Origin: Pedobacter namyangjuensis
GTDB lineage: Bacteria > Bacteroidota > Bacteroidia > Sphingobacteriales > Sphingobacteriaceae
Reading direction: 5' to 3'
DNA: 64,000 nt
Assembly (NCBI RefSeq): GCF_003313325.1
Contig: NZ_QMHQ01000003.1
Coordinates: forward strand, 478,762 to 542,761
Shown here: positions 19,274-28,652 of the stretch, one piece after another
Numbering within the stretch: position 1 is the first letter of the stretch
Layout: every line of letters begins with the position of its first letter
The notes under the pieces: model-generated
Databases searched by the model: none
What the model was told of the DNA's origin: nothing
What the model saw: the letters and a program-made list of their open reading frames with translations, nothing else
Program-made: the position numbers and the translations under genes

Positions 19274-19672
19274 ATGAAAACTAGAATGATTTGGGCTAAT
19301 TTGGCGGTGGCCGATTTAGAAAGAACAACTAAATTTTATACAGCATTGGGATTTGAGGCTAATGGATCAAATGAATCGGATGAGTTGGTAAGTTTTGCTT
19401 TCGGAAATGATAATTTTATCATAAATTTCTTTACAGAAAGCCGTTTAAAAGCTGGCACCCACATGGAGATAGCTGATTTAAAGTTAGGTAATGAAGTTAT
19501 ATTTTCGTTATCTGCCGATAGCAGAACAGAGGTTGACGATTGGACGAAAATCGTAACAGATGCTGGTGGCACTGTATTTTCAGGACCAGAGGATTTCCAA
19601 AAGGGATATACATTTGGTTTTTCAGATCCGGATGGTCATAAATTTAACTTTTTGTACTGGCCGGGAATGTAA
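19274..19672 (+). CDS. VOC-family (glyoxalase/bleomycin-resistance-like) protein
   Basis: 132 aa, one vicinal-oxygen-chelate module: starts MIWANLAVADLERTTKFYTALGF and ends SDPDGHKFNFLYW, the classic first and last strands of the fold. Two beta-alpha-beta-beta-beta halves fit the length. Members bind a metal and act on diverse small molecules; the substrate cannot be named from sequence. Stand-alone gene. Confidence 0.85.
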   Translation: MKTRMIWANLAVADLERTTKFYTALGFEANGSNESDELVSFAFGNDNFIINFFTESRLKAGTHMEIADLKLGNEVIFSLSADSRTEVDDWTKIVTDAGGTVFSGPEDFQKGYTFGFSDPDGHKFNFLYWPGM

Positions 19673-19754
19673 TTGGCCTTAGAAAATCGAGCCGGTTATC
19701 TCCTATCTTTTGAACCACACCGTGTTGTTATTTTTTAGCACAACTGCAAATTAA

Positions 19755-19820
19755 TAAACCCGGTTGCAGCGAACACGAAGCTGAGGAACGAAGCAAGTAA
19801 AGCGAAAAACGGGACTGGCG
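19755..19820 (+). repeat. Dispersed intergenic element, copy A
   Basis: Begins TAAACCCGGTTGCAGCGAA and ends AAAAACGGGACTGGCG. The terminal CCCG pairs with CGGG. It lies between the VOC gene and rpsA. Five more copies occur in the window (22121, 39024, 58240, 61851, 63332). Confidence 0.75.
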
Positions 19821-20002
19821 TTAAAAAGAGCTTTGTATTTGCTTTTCGAACTAAAAAAAGCTGAAAGTTAAAAGCGAAACGCACAAAGCTATTTTGACTT
19901 ATTTGCGATAAGCAATTTGCAATAAGTGTTACTATTTTGACTATATCCTTAATTATCAGCAACATTTATTAAAAAAATCTTTTCTTTTAAAAAAGAAATT
20001 TC

Positions 20003-20036
20003 TACCTTTGCAGTCCCTAAATAGGGAACAAAGGAG
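20003..20036 (+). promoter_or_regulatory. rpsA promoter, leader hairpin and Shine-Dalgarno
   Basis: TACCTTTG (20003-20010) is an exact -7 element. The expected start point is followed at once by the perfect inverted repeat TCCCTA-AA-TAGGGA (20014-20027), then AAAGGAG (20030-20036) 11 nt before the ATG. A strong Shine-Dalgarno sequence is unusual among the genes of this window. The arrangement would suit translational control of S1, which is autoregulated in other bacteria; the mechanism here is inference. Confidence 0.6.
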
Positions 20037-20047
20037 ATATTTAATTA

Positions 20048-21976
20048 ATGGCTAAAAAACAAGTAGCAGAAAAAGAACTAGAGGCTAAAAAAGCCGAACT
20101 ACAAGGTGCAGACGCTCGTCTGACCGAGAAAGAAACAATTGAGTCAGAAGCTGATTCGGTTTCTATCGAACAAATCAAGTCATCTTTAGCAACACCAGAT
20201 CAAGATTTTGATTGGGATGCAGATGATAAAGTATTTGGTAACTACAATGATGCAGACCGTAAAAAGTTTGAAGAAATGTACACCGATACTTTCAACCAAA
20301 TCACTCAAGGCGAGATCATTAGTGGTATCGTTGTATCTATCAACAACAAAGACGTTGTATTAAATGTTGGCTTTAAATCTGACGGTTTAGTATCTACATC
20401 TGAGTTTAGAGATACGCCTGATTTGAAAATTGGCGATTCAGTGGATGTTTTCGTAGAAGCTCCAGAGGATGCGAATGGTCAGTTGATTTTATCTCGTAAG
20501 AGAGCAAAAACACAACGTTCATGGGAAACTATTAACGCTGCCTTAGACAATGACACGATCATTAATGGTTTTGTGAAGAGCCGTACTAAAGGTGGTTTAA
20601 TTGTTGACATTATGGGTGTTGAGGCATTCTTGCCAGGTTCTCAAATTGATATCAAACCTATCCGTGATTACGATGTTTACGTTGGTAAAACAATGGAATT
20701 CAAAGTTGTAAAAATCAACCACGAATTTAAAAACGTTGTAGTTTCACACAAAATCTTAATTGAAGACGATTTAGAGTCGCAAAAAGTTGAAATCGTTTCT
20801 AAATTAGAAAAAGGACAAGTATTAGAAGGTACTGTTAAAAACATTACTGACTTTGGTGTGTTCATCGATTTAGGCGGTGTAGACGGTTTATTGCACATTA
20901 CTGATATTTCTTGGGGCCGCATAGAGCATCCAAAAGAAGTATTATCATTAGACGAGAAAATCAACGTTGTTGTTTTAGACTTTGATGATGAGAAAAAACG
21001 TATTGCATTAGGCTTAAAACAATTAACTCCTCACCCTTGGGAGAATTTAGATGCTAACTTAGCTGTTGGCTCTAAAGTAAAAGGTAAAATTGTTACTGTA
21101 GCAGATTACGGTGCTTTCTTAGAAATCATTCCAGGTGTTGAAGGTTTAATCCACGTTTCAGAAATGAGCTGGTCACAAAACTTACGTTCACCTCAAGAGT
21201 TCTTGAAAGTTGGCGATGAAATCGAGGCTGAAGTTTTAACTTTAGACAGAGACGAGCGCAAAATGAGCTTAGGTATCAAACAATTAACTCAAGATCCTTG
21301 GCAAAACGTTGCTGAAAGATATCAAATTGGAAGCAAGCACCAAGCTGTTGTTAAAAACATGACTAACTTTGGTGTATTTGTTGAAATTGAAGAAGGAATT
21401 GACGGATTAATCCACATTTCTGATCTTTCTTGGAGCAAAAAAGTTAACCACCCTAACGAGTTTACTAAAGTTGGCGATACATTAGACGTTGTAGTTTTAG
21501 AACTTGATGTTGAAAACCGCAAATTATCTTTAGGTCACAAACAGTTAGAGGAAAACCCTTGGGATACTTTCGAAACTATCTTTACCCTTGATTCAGTTCA
21601 TACAGGTACAGTAGTTAAAGTAACTGATAAAGGCGCTGTTATTTCTTTACCTTACGGTGTAGAAGGTTTCGTACCAACTAAGCACATGGCTAAAGAAGAT
21701 GGTTCTGTAATCAAAGCTGAAGAAACTAATGAATTTAGAATCATTGAGTTTAACAAAGATGCTAAACGTATCGTTGTGTCTCACGCCCGTATCTGGGAAG
21801 AGGCTAAAGCTGAAGTTGCTGCTGAAGAAAGAGCTACTAAAAAGAAAGAAGCTAAAGCTTCTGTAAGCGCAGTTAAAAAAGTGAAAGATTCTGTAGAGAA
21901 ATCTACATTAGGTGATCTTAGCGTTCTTGCTCAATTAAAAGAGCAAATGGAAGGCGAAGAAAAAAACAAAAAATAA
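20048..21976 (+). CDS. rpsA: 30S ribosomal protein S1
   Basis: 642 aa, longer than the E. coli protein (557) because of an acidic N-terminal extension of about 80 residues and a Lys/Glu-rich tail. Six S1 (OB-fold) domains are visible, beginning near residues 89, 175, 257, 343, 428 and 515, with blocks such as NITDFGVFIDLGGVDGLLHI and NMTNFGVFVEI. S1 binds mRNA and supports initiation on structured or leader-bearing messages. It has its own promoter and a strong downstream terminator, so it is monocistronic. Confidence 0.97.
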   Translation: MAKKQVAEKELEAKKAELQGADARLTEKETIESEADSVSIEQIKSSLATPDQDFDWDADDKVFGNYNDADRKKFEEMYTDTFNQITQGEIISGIVVSINNKDVVLNVGFKSDGLVSTSEFRDTPDLKIGDSVDVFVEAPEDANGQLILSRKRAKTQRSWETINAALDNDTIINGFVKSRTKGGLIVDIMGVEAFLPGSQIDIKPIRDYDVYVGKTMEFKVVKINHEFKNVVVSHKILIEDDLESQKVEIVSKLEKGQVLEGTVKNITDFGVFIDLGGVDGLLHITDISWGRIEHPKEVLSLDEKINVVVLDFDDEKKRIALGLKQLTPHPWENLDANLAVGSKVKGKIVTVADYGAFLEIIPGVEGLIHVSEMSWSQNLRSPQEFLKVGDEIEAEVLTLDRDERKMSLGIKQLTQDPWQNVAERYQIGSKHQAVVKNMTNFGVFVEIEEGIDGLIHISDLSWSKKVNHPNEFTKVGDTLDVVVLELDVENRKLSLGHKQLEENPWDTFETIFTLDSVHTGTVVKVTDKGAVISLPYGVEGFVPTKHMAKEDGSVIKAEETNEFRIIEFNKDAKRIVVSHARIWEEAKAEVAAEERATKKKEAKASVSAVKKVKDSVEKSTLGDLSVLAQLKEQMEGEEKNKK

Positions 21977-21999
21977 GCTTTTTAAACGCTAATAAATTA

Positions 22000-22032
22000 A
22001 ATCCCGGTAAGCAACGCTTATCGGGATTTTTT
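22000..22032 (+). terminator. Rho-independent terminator of rpsA
   Basis: Thirteen-bp stem AATCCCGGTAAGC / GCTTATCGGGATT with one G-U pair and an AAC loop, followed by a run of T. It lies 23 nt after the rpsA stop. Confidence 0.9.
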
Positions 22033-22120
22033 GTTTCACAGAACTCGTCATTGCGAGGCACGAAGCAATCTCATTCGCAAAGCTTATAAGAAAACGAATG
22101 CCATAGCTCATCGCTTACTC

Positions 22121-22251
22121 CTGCCCCGCTTTTCGCTTCAATCTTTTTGATAAGTAACTCTGCTAAAAGCACCTGCTTTTTAAGAGAACAAAACCCGAAG
22201 CTATTTTTTCTGTTTGCAAAACAAAAAGTATTTTCGCTACAATCGGGTTTA
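22121..22251 (-). repeat. Dispersed intergenic element, copy B (long form)
   Basis: Read on the minus strand it starts TAAACCCGATTGTAGCGAAA and ends GATTGAAGCGAAAAGCGGGG; CCCG pairs with CGGG. The centre (about 85 bp) is longer than in the other copies and includes a TGTTTTGCAAACA-like stem. The flank 22040-22075 carries gtcattgcgaggcacgaagc, a further repeat-like segment. An open frame across it (minus strand) is not considered a gene. Confidence 0.72.
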
Positions 22252-22399
22252 CATTTTAAGTATGTACTATTTGCCAACATCACCCTTTCAAAGTTTTGTG
22301 TTTTGGCTTCTACCACCTCCAAATCCTTCTCCTAAAGGACAGGGAAACAAAGGAACTACGTTTGACTAACAGCTTTAGCAGGGTGAGGTTTATTTTTCC

Positions 22400-22407
22400 T
22401 ACTTTTG
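22400..22407 (+). promoter_or_regulatory. TAnnTTTG promoter element before the GH20 gene
   Basis: TACTTTTG matches exactly and lies 20 nt before the ATG at 22428. No TTG at the -33 position. Confidence 0.5.
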
Positions 22408-22427
22408 AAAATCAAACTTATCCAAAT

Positions 22428-24115
22428 ATGAAGAAATTTATTTACTGCGCTGTACTTTTTGCTTTGAGCTTTAATCTTTCTGCTCAAGAAATAAATATTA
22501 TTCCTAAACCAGTTGAGTTACGCGTGGGTAATCAAGAAGATGCTTTTATATTAACCAGTGAAACTGTAATTTACAGTCCAGATTCAGCGTTAAATTCTTC
22601 TGTATTATTTCTAACAGACTACCTCAAGACAAATTATGATCTAACACTTCAGGTTAAAACAAAGCTAGATACAAATGATAAAAGCAGAATTGCATTGTAC
22701 CTAACAAAGCCATCTAATGGTGAACCTGCCTTTGACTATTATTCTACGTATTACCTGCAAAGCTTCAAAGGTTCGGTTAATATTACTTCTCACAGTGCCG
22801 AGTTGATTTTCAACGGCATACAAACTTTAATACAACTTTTACCAACCGAAAAAAGCAATCATTTAAAAGTTCCTTCGGTTATGATTAATGATTACGCCCG
22901 CTTCGCCTATCGAGGCATGCACTTAGATGTAAGTCGCCATTTTTTTGATGTAGCAACCGTAAAAAAATACATCGATTATCTCGCCCTGCATAAGATGAAC
23001 TATTTCCATTGGCATTTAACAGATGACCATGGTTGGAGAATAGAAATAAAAAAGTATCCTAAACTTACAGAAATTGGCGCTTGGCGTAATGGTAGTATTA
23101 TAGGTTTGTGGCCAGGCAAAGGCAACGAACAAATAAAATATCAGGTATTACCAAACGACGTGAAAATAACACCTGCAAATGCGGTAATAAAAACAGATAA
23201 CATAAAACATGGTGGTTTTTACACGCAGGAAGAAATAAAAGATGTAATCGATTATGCAGCTAAAAGATACGTTACCATTATTCCTGAAATAGAGATGCCA
23301 GCGCATAGCATGGCGGCTTTAGCGGCGTACCCAGAGTTTGGTACAGAACCCAATAAAAAATACAAAGTTGCAGAAACTTGGGGTATGATGAACAAATACA
23401 ATAACGTATTTGCGCCTACTGAGAAAACATTTAAATTCTTGGAAGATATTTTAACCGAAGTGATGGATCTATTCCCCTCGCAATACATACACATTGGTGG
23501 AGATGAGGCTTCAAAAATTTGGTGGAGAAAGTCTGTGGCCACCCAACAAATGATGAAGGTAAACAACTTAAAAGACGAAAGTGCACTACAGAGCTATTTT
23601 TACATCGTATAGAGAAGTTTGTGAACAGCAAAGGCAAAACCATTATCGGTTGGGACGAAATTTTAGATGGTGGCCTTGCCCCTAACGCTGTAGTGATGAG
23701 CTGGCGAGGCGAAAAAGGTGGTATAGCAGCAGCAAAGGTGAAACAAAAAGTAATCATGACACCAGAAGAAAAGCTTTACCTAAACCATAAGCAGTTTATG
23801 AAAGATGATAGCTTAGCTGCTAATAAATTTTTGCCATTAGAGACGGTCTATAATTACGAACCTGTGCCAGCAGAGCTGAATGCCGAAGAAGCTAAATACA
23901 TTTGGGGTGCACAAGGTAATTTATGGTCAGAATATATTGCAAACCCTGCCAAAATAGAATACATGCTTTTCCCGCGTATGGATGCACTTTCCGAAATTCT
24001 ATGGTCGCCAAAAAATCAAAAAAATTATCCGGATTTTTTAAACCGGTTAAAGACACAGTTTAAACGCTATGATTTAATGGGAATTACCTACAGTAAAAGA
24101 TATTTAGGGAATTAA
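22428..24115 (+). pseudogene. GH20 beta-N-acetylhexosaminidase, interrupted by a single-base frameshift
   Basis: The frame from ATG 22428 (signal peptide ending NLSAQ) carries the GH20b N-domain and the catalytic barrel with HWHLTDDHGWRIEIKKYP and the Asp-Glu pair in HIGGDEASK, but stops at 23612 after QSYFYIV. The rest of the barrel (FLHRIEKFVNSKGKTIIGW through WSEYI) continues in the -1 frame to 24115. One extra T in the run at 23597-23601 would restore QSYFLHRIEKF and an intact protein of 562 aa. So the gene is either recently inactivated, a homopolymer sequencing error, or frameshift-expressed. The intact enzyme would release terminal GlcNAc/GalNAc from glycans in the periplasm. Confidence 0.9.
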
Positions 24116-24176
24116 AAAATGTTTTGAGATTTAAGTTTTCAATGATATATTTAGATATTAAATAACGCTTTCTAAA

Positions 24177-24701
24177 ATGGAAAATCAAGAACTTAATTTG
24201 TGCGCTTGCTGCACGAATACCTACCAACCTGTAGACACCTTTTGCACTAATTGTGGTTATCCCCTGCAAGGTAACGAAGATGCGCAAAGAAATCATATTG
24301 CAAATAGATCAATAAAAGAAGTAGATCTAATAGAATTAGATAAGAAAGTTAAAGCAGCAAGTCAATCTTTGTATTGGATTGCGGGAATTATGGCATTTTC
24401 TAGTTTAATAAGTTATTTTACATTAGCTGAAAATGATGACATTACTGTATTTCTTATAACTACAGTAATTTTAGTCGGCGCATTCTTAGCTTTTGCAGTC
24501 TGGAGTAAAACAAAACCAGTTACAGCTCTAATATCTGGACTATCATTATACATTATCGTTCAGCTTCTAAATTTGATGGTAGATCCTACTTCTATACTAA
24601 AAGGCATAATTTTTAAAATCCTAATTATTGGCTATTTGGTTAAAGGTATTATGGCAGTGTTGGAAAGCGAAAAGATAAAAAAAGAGCTATTTATCAAATA
24701 A
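24177..24701 (+). CDS. Zinc-ribbon membrane protein
   Basis: 174 aa. An N-terminal zinc ribbon (CACC-N11-CTNC, about residues 9-27) is followed by a polar linker and four hydrophobic helices (about 63-165). No signal peptide, so the ribbon is cytoplasmic. Its stop codon directly abuts the start of the CPBP protease gene, which carries a similar ribbon, so the two are probably an operon acting together. Family not recognised beyond the zinc ribbon. Confidence 0.7.
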   Translation: MENQELNLCACCTNTYQPVDTFCTNCGYPLQGNEDAQRNHIANRSIKEVDLIELDKKVKAASQSLYWIAGIMAFSSLISYFTLAENDDITVFLITTVILVGAFLAFAVWSKTKPVTALISGLSLYIIVQLLNLMVDPTSILKGIIFKILIIGYLVKGIMAVLESEKIKKELFIK

Positions 24702-25466
24702 TTGGAGCTTCGAGAAAACGAACTCATTTTATGCACGAATTGCAAAAATGAGTTAACAGGCAAAAGTAATTTTTGTAATCACTGCGGACAAGCAAGAAAC
24801 CATTCAGAGATTGCATCTCAACCAGATAAAAAGCAAAACCTACACCAAATAGCAGCTTTTTTTGGAATTGAGTTAATTATTTGTCTTTCAGCTTTACTAA
24901 TAGAAAATCATAGTCTAACCTTAACTTTATTTTACGATGGCTTAATGGCTATAATAGCTATTTGCTTTTTTAGTATCAACTGGCAAGAAAACAAATTGAT
25001 ATTAAAATGGCCAAATTTTTCTTTAAAAAACATAGCCGGACTTGTAATCGCGACAATCTTGGCATCGCTAATAGTGCAATTTTTGGTAGCGAATTTAAAT
25101 CAACTAGTGTTTAAAGAAAATTCATCATTCTATTTAAATTATATTTTTCATCCCTATGGAAAATCTATTATGATTGTGTCCATTGCACTGTTTCCGGCCT
25201 TGTTTGAAGAACTTGCCTACAGAGGTTTTTTAATGGAGCGTTTGCTAAAAGTAGTAGACGAAAAAGAAACAATTTATATCACTTCTATTTTATTCTTTTT
25301 CATTCATCTGAGTATATTTTCCTTCTTTTGGATGTTACCTCTAGGTCTGATACTTGCTTATGTAAGAATTAAAACAAAGACAATTTGGTACGGGGTAATT
25401 ATGCATTTCTTTTTCAATTTAACAGCTTGCCTATTCGAAATTTACAATTACGGAGATCTGTTCTAA
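24702..25466 (+). CDS. Zinc-ribbon CPBP intramembrane metalloprotease
   Basis: 254 aa from a TTG start immediately after the previous stop; no in-frame ATG exists before the ribbon. N-terminal zinc ribbon CTNC-N10-CNHC (about 12-29), then a polytopic membrane domain with the CPBP/Abi motifs: EELAYR (E169, E170, R174), FIH with H202, and HFFFN (H235, N239). These form the metal site of CAAX-processing or bacteriocin-immunity-type proteases. The substrate is unknown. Its stop interlocks by 4 bp with the convergent AraC gene. Confidence 0.85.
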   Translation: MELRENELILCTNCKNELTGKSNFCNHCGQARNHSEIASQPDKKQNLHQIAAFFGIELIICLSALLIENHSLTLTLFYDGLMAIIAICFFSINWQENKLILKWPNFSLKNIAGLVIATILASLIVQFLVANLNQLVFKENSSFYLNYIFHPYGKSIMIVSIALFPALFEELAYRGFLMERLLKVVDEKETIYITSILFFFIHLSIFSFFWMLPLGLILAYVRIKTKTIWYGVIMHFFFNLTACLFEIYNYGDLF

Positions 25467-26392
25467 TATGCTAATTTATGTGCTACCCGAATTTGAAAAG
25501 CACCTGGTGTAACGCCCACAATCTTTTTAAACGCTCTAATAAAATAATTCGCATCAGTAAAGCCTAGCTCGTAACTGATAGACGCGATTTTATTTTCAGG
25601 CTTAGCTAATAATTCTTTTGCTTTATCCATCTTTGCAGCCAAAATATACTCATTCGGACTAATACCTAACTCACGCTTAAACAATCTGTAAAAGGTAGCC
25701 TTACTCATGCAGGCTTTGTTGCTCAAACTGTCAATACTTATTTTTTCGTTTAGATTCGCTTTAATGTATCCTATTACGTAAGCAAGAGGGTTTTGATTTA
25801 AAGTCGCAAAATCATCGTTAACCAATTTTAAATTCTGACTTTGCATAATTCTAATCAACAATTCTTTCAAAGTTAAATCTGCTAACACATCTTTTTCTCT
25901 AGAGGGCTCGGCGCAAACCTTAATAATTTTGTTAATCAATTGTGCTATCTCCTCGTTATTATAGAAGTGATACTCATCGTAATTTAAGATCCATTTACTA
26001 TTAGCATCTTCTTTCGGAAAAAATTCATTTAAATAGCCTAAAGTTTGGTTAATTTGCTGTTGGTCTATAGCCAAAGCAATGCACTGCGCTGGGTTCGTAT
26101 CACTAGCTTCGGGAAAATCTATTTTCATGGTAACATCCGCCGGTACAATAACCGTTTGCCCAGGTAAATAATCAAACCCTTGTTTATCGAACAAATGCAT
26201 CACTTTTTTTCCTCTAAGCATACTGGTAACAACAAAATCGTTAAATGTTAAAGGCACTTGGTAAGAACTTGCATAGGTTTCGAAAACATTTAGTTCGCAA
26301 TGCGCCAAAGTGTAAGCTGTCCTGTTTTCTACTAGTGTTTGCAAAGTTTTTGGAGCGCTTAAACTTATAGAGTTCAATATATGTTGCATCAT
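25463..26392 (-). CDS. AraC-family transcriptional regulator of the aldehyde dehydrogenase gene
   Basis: 309 aa. The N-terminal two thirds is an AraC-type sensor domain (cupin-like, about 1-190), and the C-terminal 100 residues hold two HTH motifs (CMSKATFYRLFKRELGISPNEY and IASISYELGFTDANYFIRAFKK). It is divergent from the aldehyde dehydrogenase gene, and the 156-bp spacer has two 15-bp direct repeats 21 bp apart, the layout expected for AraC dimers. Likely an aldehyde- or alcohol-responsive activator (inference). Confidence 0.88.
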   Translation of the reverse strand: MMQHILNSISLSAPKTLQTLVENRTAYTLAHCELNVFETYASSYQVPLTFNDFVVTSMLRGKKVMHLFDKQGFDYLPGQTVIVPADVTMKIDFPEASDTNPAQCIALAIDQQQINQTLGYLNEFFPKEDANSKWILNYDEYHFYNNEEIAQLINKIIKVCAEPSREKDVLADLTLKELLIRIMQSQNLKLVNDDFATLNQNPLAYVIGYIKANLNEKISIDSLSNKACMSKATFYRLFKRELGISPNEYILAAKMDKAKELLAKPENKIASISYELGFTDANYFIRAFKKIVGVTPGAFQIRVAHKLAY

Positions 26393-26457
26393 TAATATAA
26401 TTTGGTTTGCTATTAACGTACTATATCAAATATAACTTTATTTCGTAAAGGTTACAA

Positions 26458-26493
26458 TTGCTGCAACGATAATGCTACTTGTTGCAACAATTA
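26458..26493 (+). promoter_or_regulatory. Direct repeats, probable AraC-type operator
   Basis: TTGCTGCAACGATAA (26458-26472) and TTGTTGCAACAATTA (26479-26493) match at 12 of 15 positions and start exactly 21 bp (two helical turns) apart. The second contains the perfect palindrome TTGTTGCAACAA. They end 26 bp upstream of the promoter -7 element. Confidence 0.65.
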
Positions 26494-26519
26494 TACTATC
26501 TAACATATCTGCTTTGCAT

Positions 26520-26527
26520 TAGGTTTG
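26520..26527 (+). promoter_or_regulatory. Promoter -7 element of the aldehyde dehydrogenase gene
   Basis: TAGGTTTG, exact TAnnTTTG, 21 nt before the ATG. There is no -33 TTG at the expected spacing, consistent with dependence on an activator bound just upstream. Confidence 0.6.
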
Positions 26528-26548
26528 TAATAACCAAATCTTAATAAA

Positions 26549-28054
26549 ATGGAAAATTTAGTAAAAAGACCAGAATTCAAATCTCATTATGATAATTACA
26601 TCAACGGAGAATTTGTAGCACCTATTAATGGTAAATATTTCGATAACATCTCTCCTATTGATGGAAAAGTATTTACAAAAGCAGCGCATTCATCAAAAGA
26701 AGATTTAGAATTAGCGGTAAACGCGGCACACGAAGCCTTTAAAACTTGGAGCAAAACTTCAGCTACAGAAAGAAGTATCATCCTTAATAAAATAGCACAG
26801 CGTATTGAAGACAATTTAGAATACCTTGCAACCGTAGAAACTATTGATAATGGCAAAGCTATTAGGGAAACACTAAATGCCGACATTCCGCTTGGTGTTG
26901 ATCACTTCAGGTATTTTGCAGGAGTTATCCGTGCAGAAGAAGGTTCGGTAACCGAATTAGATGAAAATACTGTTTCACTGATTGTCCACGAACCAATTGG
27001 CGTTGTAGCTCAAATTATTCCTTGGAATTTTCCGTTACTAATGGCAATTTGGAAACTTGCACCAGCTTTAGCTGCCGGCAACTGTGTGGTTTTAAAACCT
27101 GCAGAAAGCACACCTACTTCAATATTGGTGCTAATTGAATTAATTGGCGACTTACTGCCTCCTGGAGTTGTAAATATTGTAAACGGTTTTGGCGCAGAGC
27201 TAGGTAGGCACTTAGTTACCAATCCAAAAGTGGCTAAGGCTGCTTTTACGGGCTCTACCCCTACAGGTCGATTGGTAATGCAATATGCTACAGAAAACAT
27301 TATTCCAGTAACTTTAGAACTTGGTGGCAAATCGCCTAATATATTCTTTAGCTCTGTAATGGACGAAGATGATGCATTTTTAGATAAAGCCATTGAAGGG
27401 GCTGTTTTATTTGCTTTCAACCAGGGGGAGATTTGCACTGCTCCATCAAGATTATTAATACAAGAGGATATTTACGAAAAGTTTATTGCCAAAGTAATCG
27501 AGAGAACTGAAGCTATAAAGGTTGGTAGTCCTCTAGATAAAACAGTAATGATGGGCGCACAAGCTTCAAAAATTCAGTACGACAAAATTGCTTCCTATAT
27601 TAAATTAGGAAAAGAAGAGGGTGCAGAAGTATTAACTGGTGGCGATGTAAATAAATTAGAAGGCGATTTAGCTGAGGGCTACTACATAAAACCAACATTA
27701 TTTAAAGGCCATAATAAAATGCGCATATTCCAAGAAGAGATTTTTGGTCCGGTGTTGGCAGTTACTACTTTTAAAACCGTAGAAGAAGCTATCGAAATTG
27801 CCAACGACACGCTTTATGGTTTAGGTGCAGGCGTTTGGACTAGAGATGCACATCAGCTTTATCAAGTACCACGTGCTATACAAGCTGGCCGAGTTTGGGT
27901 AAACCAATACCATGCCTACCCTGCCGGAGCTCCATTTGGAGGCTATAAACAATCTGGTGTTGGTAGAGAAAATCATAAAATGATGTTAGGTCATTATCGC
28001 CAAACCAAAAACATGCTTATTTCATACGATAAAAATAAATTAGGTTTCTTCTAA
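26549..28054 (+). CDS. NAD-dependent aldehyde dehydrogenase (acetaldehyde-type)
   Basis: 501 aa, standard ALDH length. It oxidises aldehydes to acids with NAD(P)+. Motifs: [23 protein letters not shown] (cofactor site), [18 protein letters not shown] (general-base Glu) and [11 protein letters not shown] with the catalytic Cys. The closest type by eye is the ExaC/AldB group used in alcohol and acetaldehyde oxidation. The DUF779 gene downstream and the AraC gene upstream form a known context for this ALDH group. Confidence 0.95.
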   Translation: MENLVKRPEFKSHYDNYINGEFVAPINGKYFDNISPIDGKVFTKAAHSSKEDLELAVNAAHEAFKTWSKTSATERSIILNKIAQRIEDNLEYLATVETIDNGKAIRETLNADIPLGVDHFRYFAGVIRAEEGSVTELDENTVSLIVHEPIGVVAQIIPWNFPLLMAIWKLAPALAAGNCVVLKPAESTPTSILVLIELIGDLLPPGVVNIVNGFGAELGRHLVTNPKVAKAAFTGSTPTGRLVMQYATENIIPVTLELGGKSPNIFFSSVMDEDDAFLDKAIEGAVLFAFNQGEICTAPSRLLIQEDIYEKFIAKVIERTEAIKVGSPLDKTVMMGAQASKIQYDKIASYIKLGKEEGAEVLTGGDVNKLEGDLAEGYYIKPTLFKGHNKMRIFQEEIFGPVLAVTTFKTVEEAIEIANDTLYGLGAGVWTRDAHQLYQVPRAIQAGRVWVNQYHAYPAGAPFGGYKQSGVGRENHKMMLGHYRQTKNMLISYDKNKLGFF

Positions 28055-28191
28055 TCCAGGCCTATTTTCACTTTGGGCGTAGTCGGAGGATTAAGCAAAA
28101 GTCTTAGATTACGCTCAAACTGACATTAATCCTAAAGCATCAATATTATTAAGTAAAACCTTTAACGTTAAATAATCAACAAATATAAACG

Positions 28192-28569
28192 ATGATAAAG
28201 AGATTAGATGCAACGGAAAAAGCTATCGATTTAATTAAAAAATTAAAAGAATTACATGGCGAATTAATGTTTTACCAAGCTGGTGGATGTTGCGAAGGAA
28301 CACAGCCACAATGTTTTGAAAAAGGCGGTTACTATTTACGTATGAACGATGTTTGTATAGGCGAAATTGATGGTAGCGAGTTTTGGGTCGATAAGGATTT
28401 ATTCGAATATTGGAAGTATTCTCATTTTAAATTAGATGTTCTTGATGGTTTTGGCGTGGGTGGTTTTTCATTAGAAACACCTTTGGGAAAAACATTTAAA
28501 ATACATTACACGCTTTTTACTGCTGAGGAACTAGAGAACCTGACGCCGATTAAAAGAGAGGGAGAATAA
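28192..28569 (+). CDS. DUF779 protein associated with aldehyde dehydrogenase
   Basis: 125 aa. It has the DUF779 signature YQAGGCCEGTQPQCF (about residues 27-41) with a Cys-Cys pair and a third Cys, and a C-terminal FSLETPLGKTF block. Genes of this family usually sit beside acetaldehyde or alcohol dehydrogenases, as here; the biochemical role is unknown. The cysteines suggest metal binding or redox chemistry (inference). The 137-bp gap from the ALDH gene contains a short repeat-like segment and no obvious promoter. Confidence 0.88.
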   Translation: MIKRLDATEKAIDLIKKLKELHGELMFYQAGGCCEGTQPQCFEKGGYYLRMNDVCIGEIDGSEFWVDKDLFEYWKYSHFKLDVLDGFGVGGFSLETPLGKTFKIHYTLFTAEELENLTPIKREGE

Positions 28570-28652
28570 TTCAATTGCTCAAATCAAATATCTTTTTATA
28601 TCTTTTCTCACATTCCGTAAATTAATGCAATATTTGAGCTGATTTTATCAAG

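Noticed and set aside
19735..19965. Minus-strand open frame between the VOC gene and rpsA
   Set aside because: Covers dispersed-element copy A; no domain.
22071..22322. Minus-strand open frame of 83 codons after rpsA
   Set aside because: It coincides with dispersed-element copy B and repeat-like flanks; the frame is incidental.
22313..22396. Seventh dispersed-element copy near the GH20 promoter (minus-strand TAAACCTCACC)
   Set aside because: Shares only the TAAACC start; no pairing right end and a different continuation.
28055..28191. Possible additional dispersed-element copy between ald and the DUF779 gene
   Set aside because: Contains a GCTCAAACTGACA-like repeat fragment but neither TAAACC arm nor the paired terminal stem.
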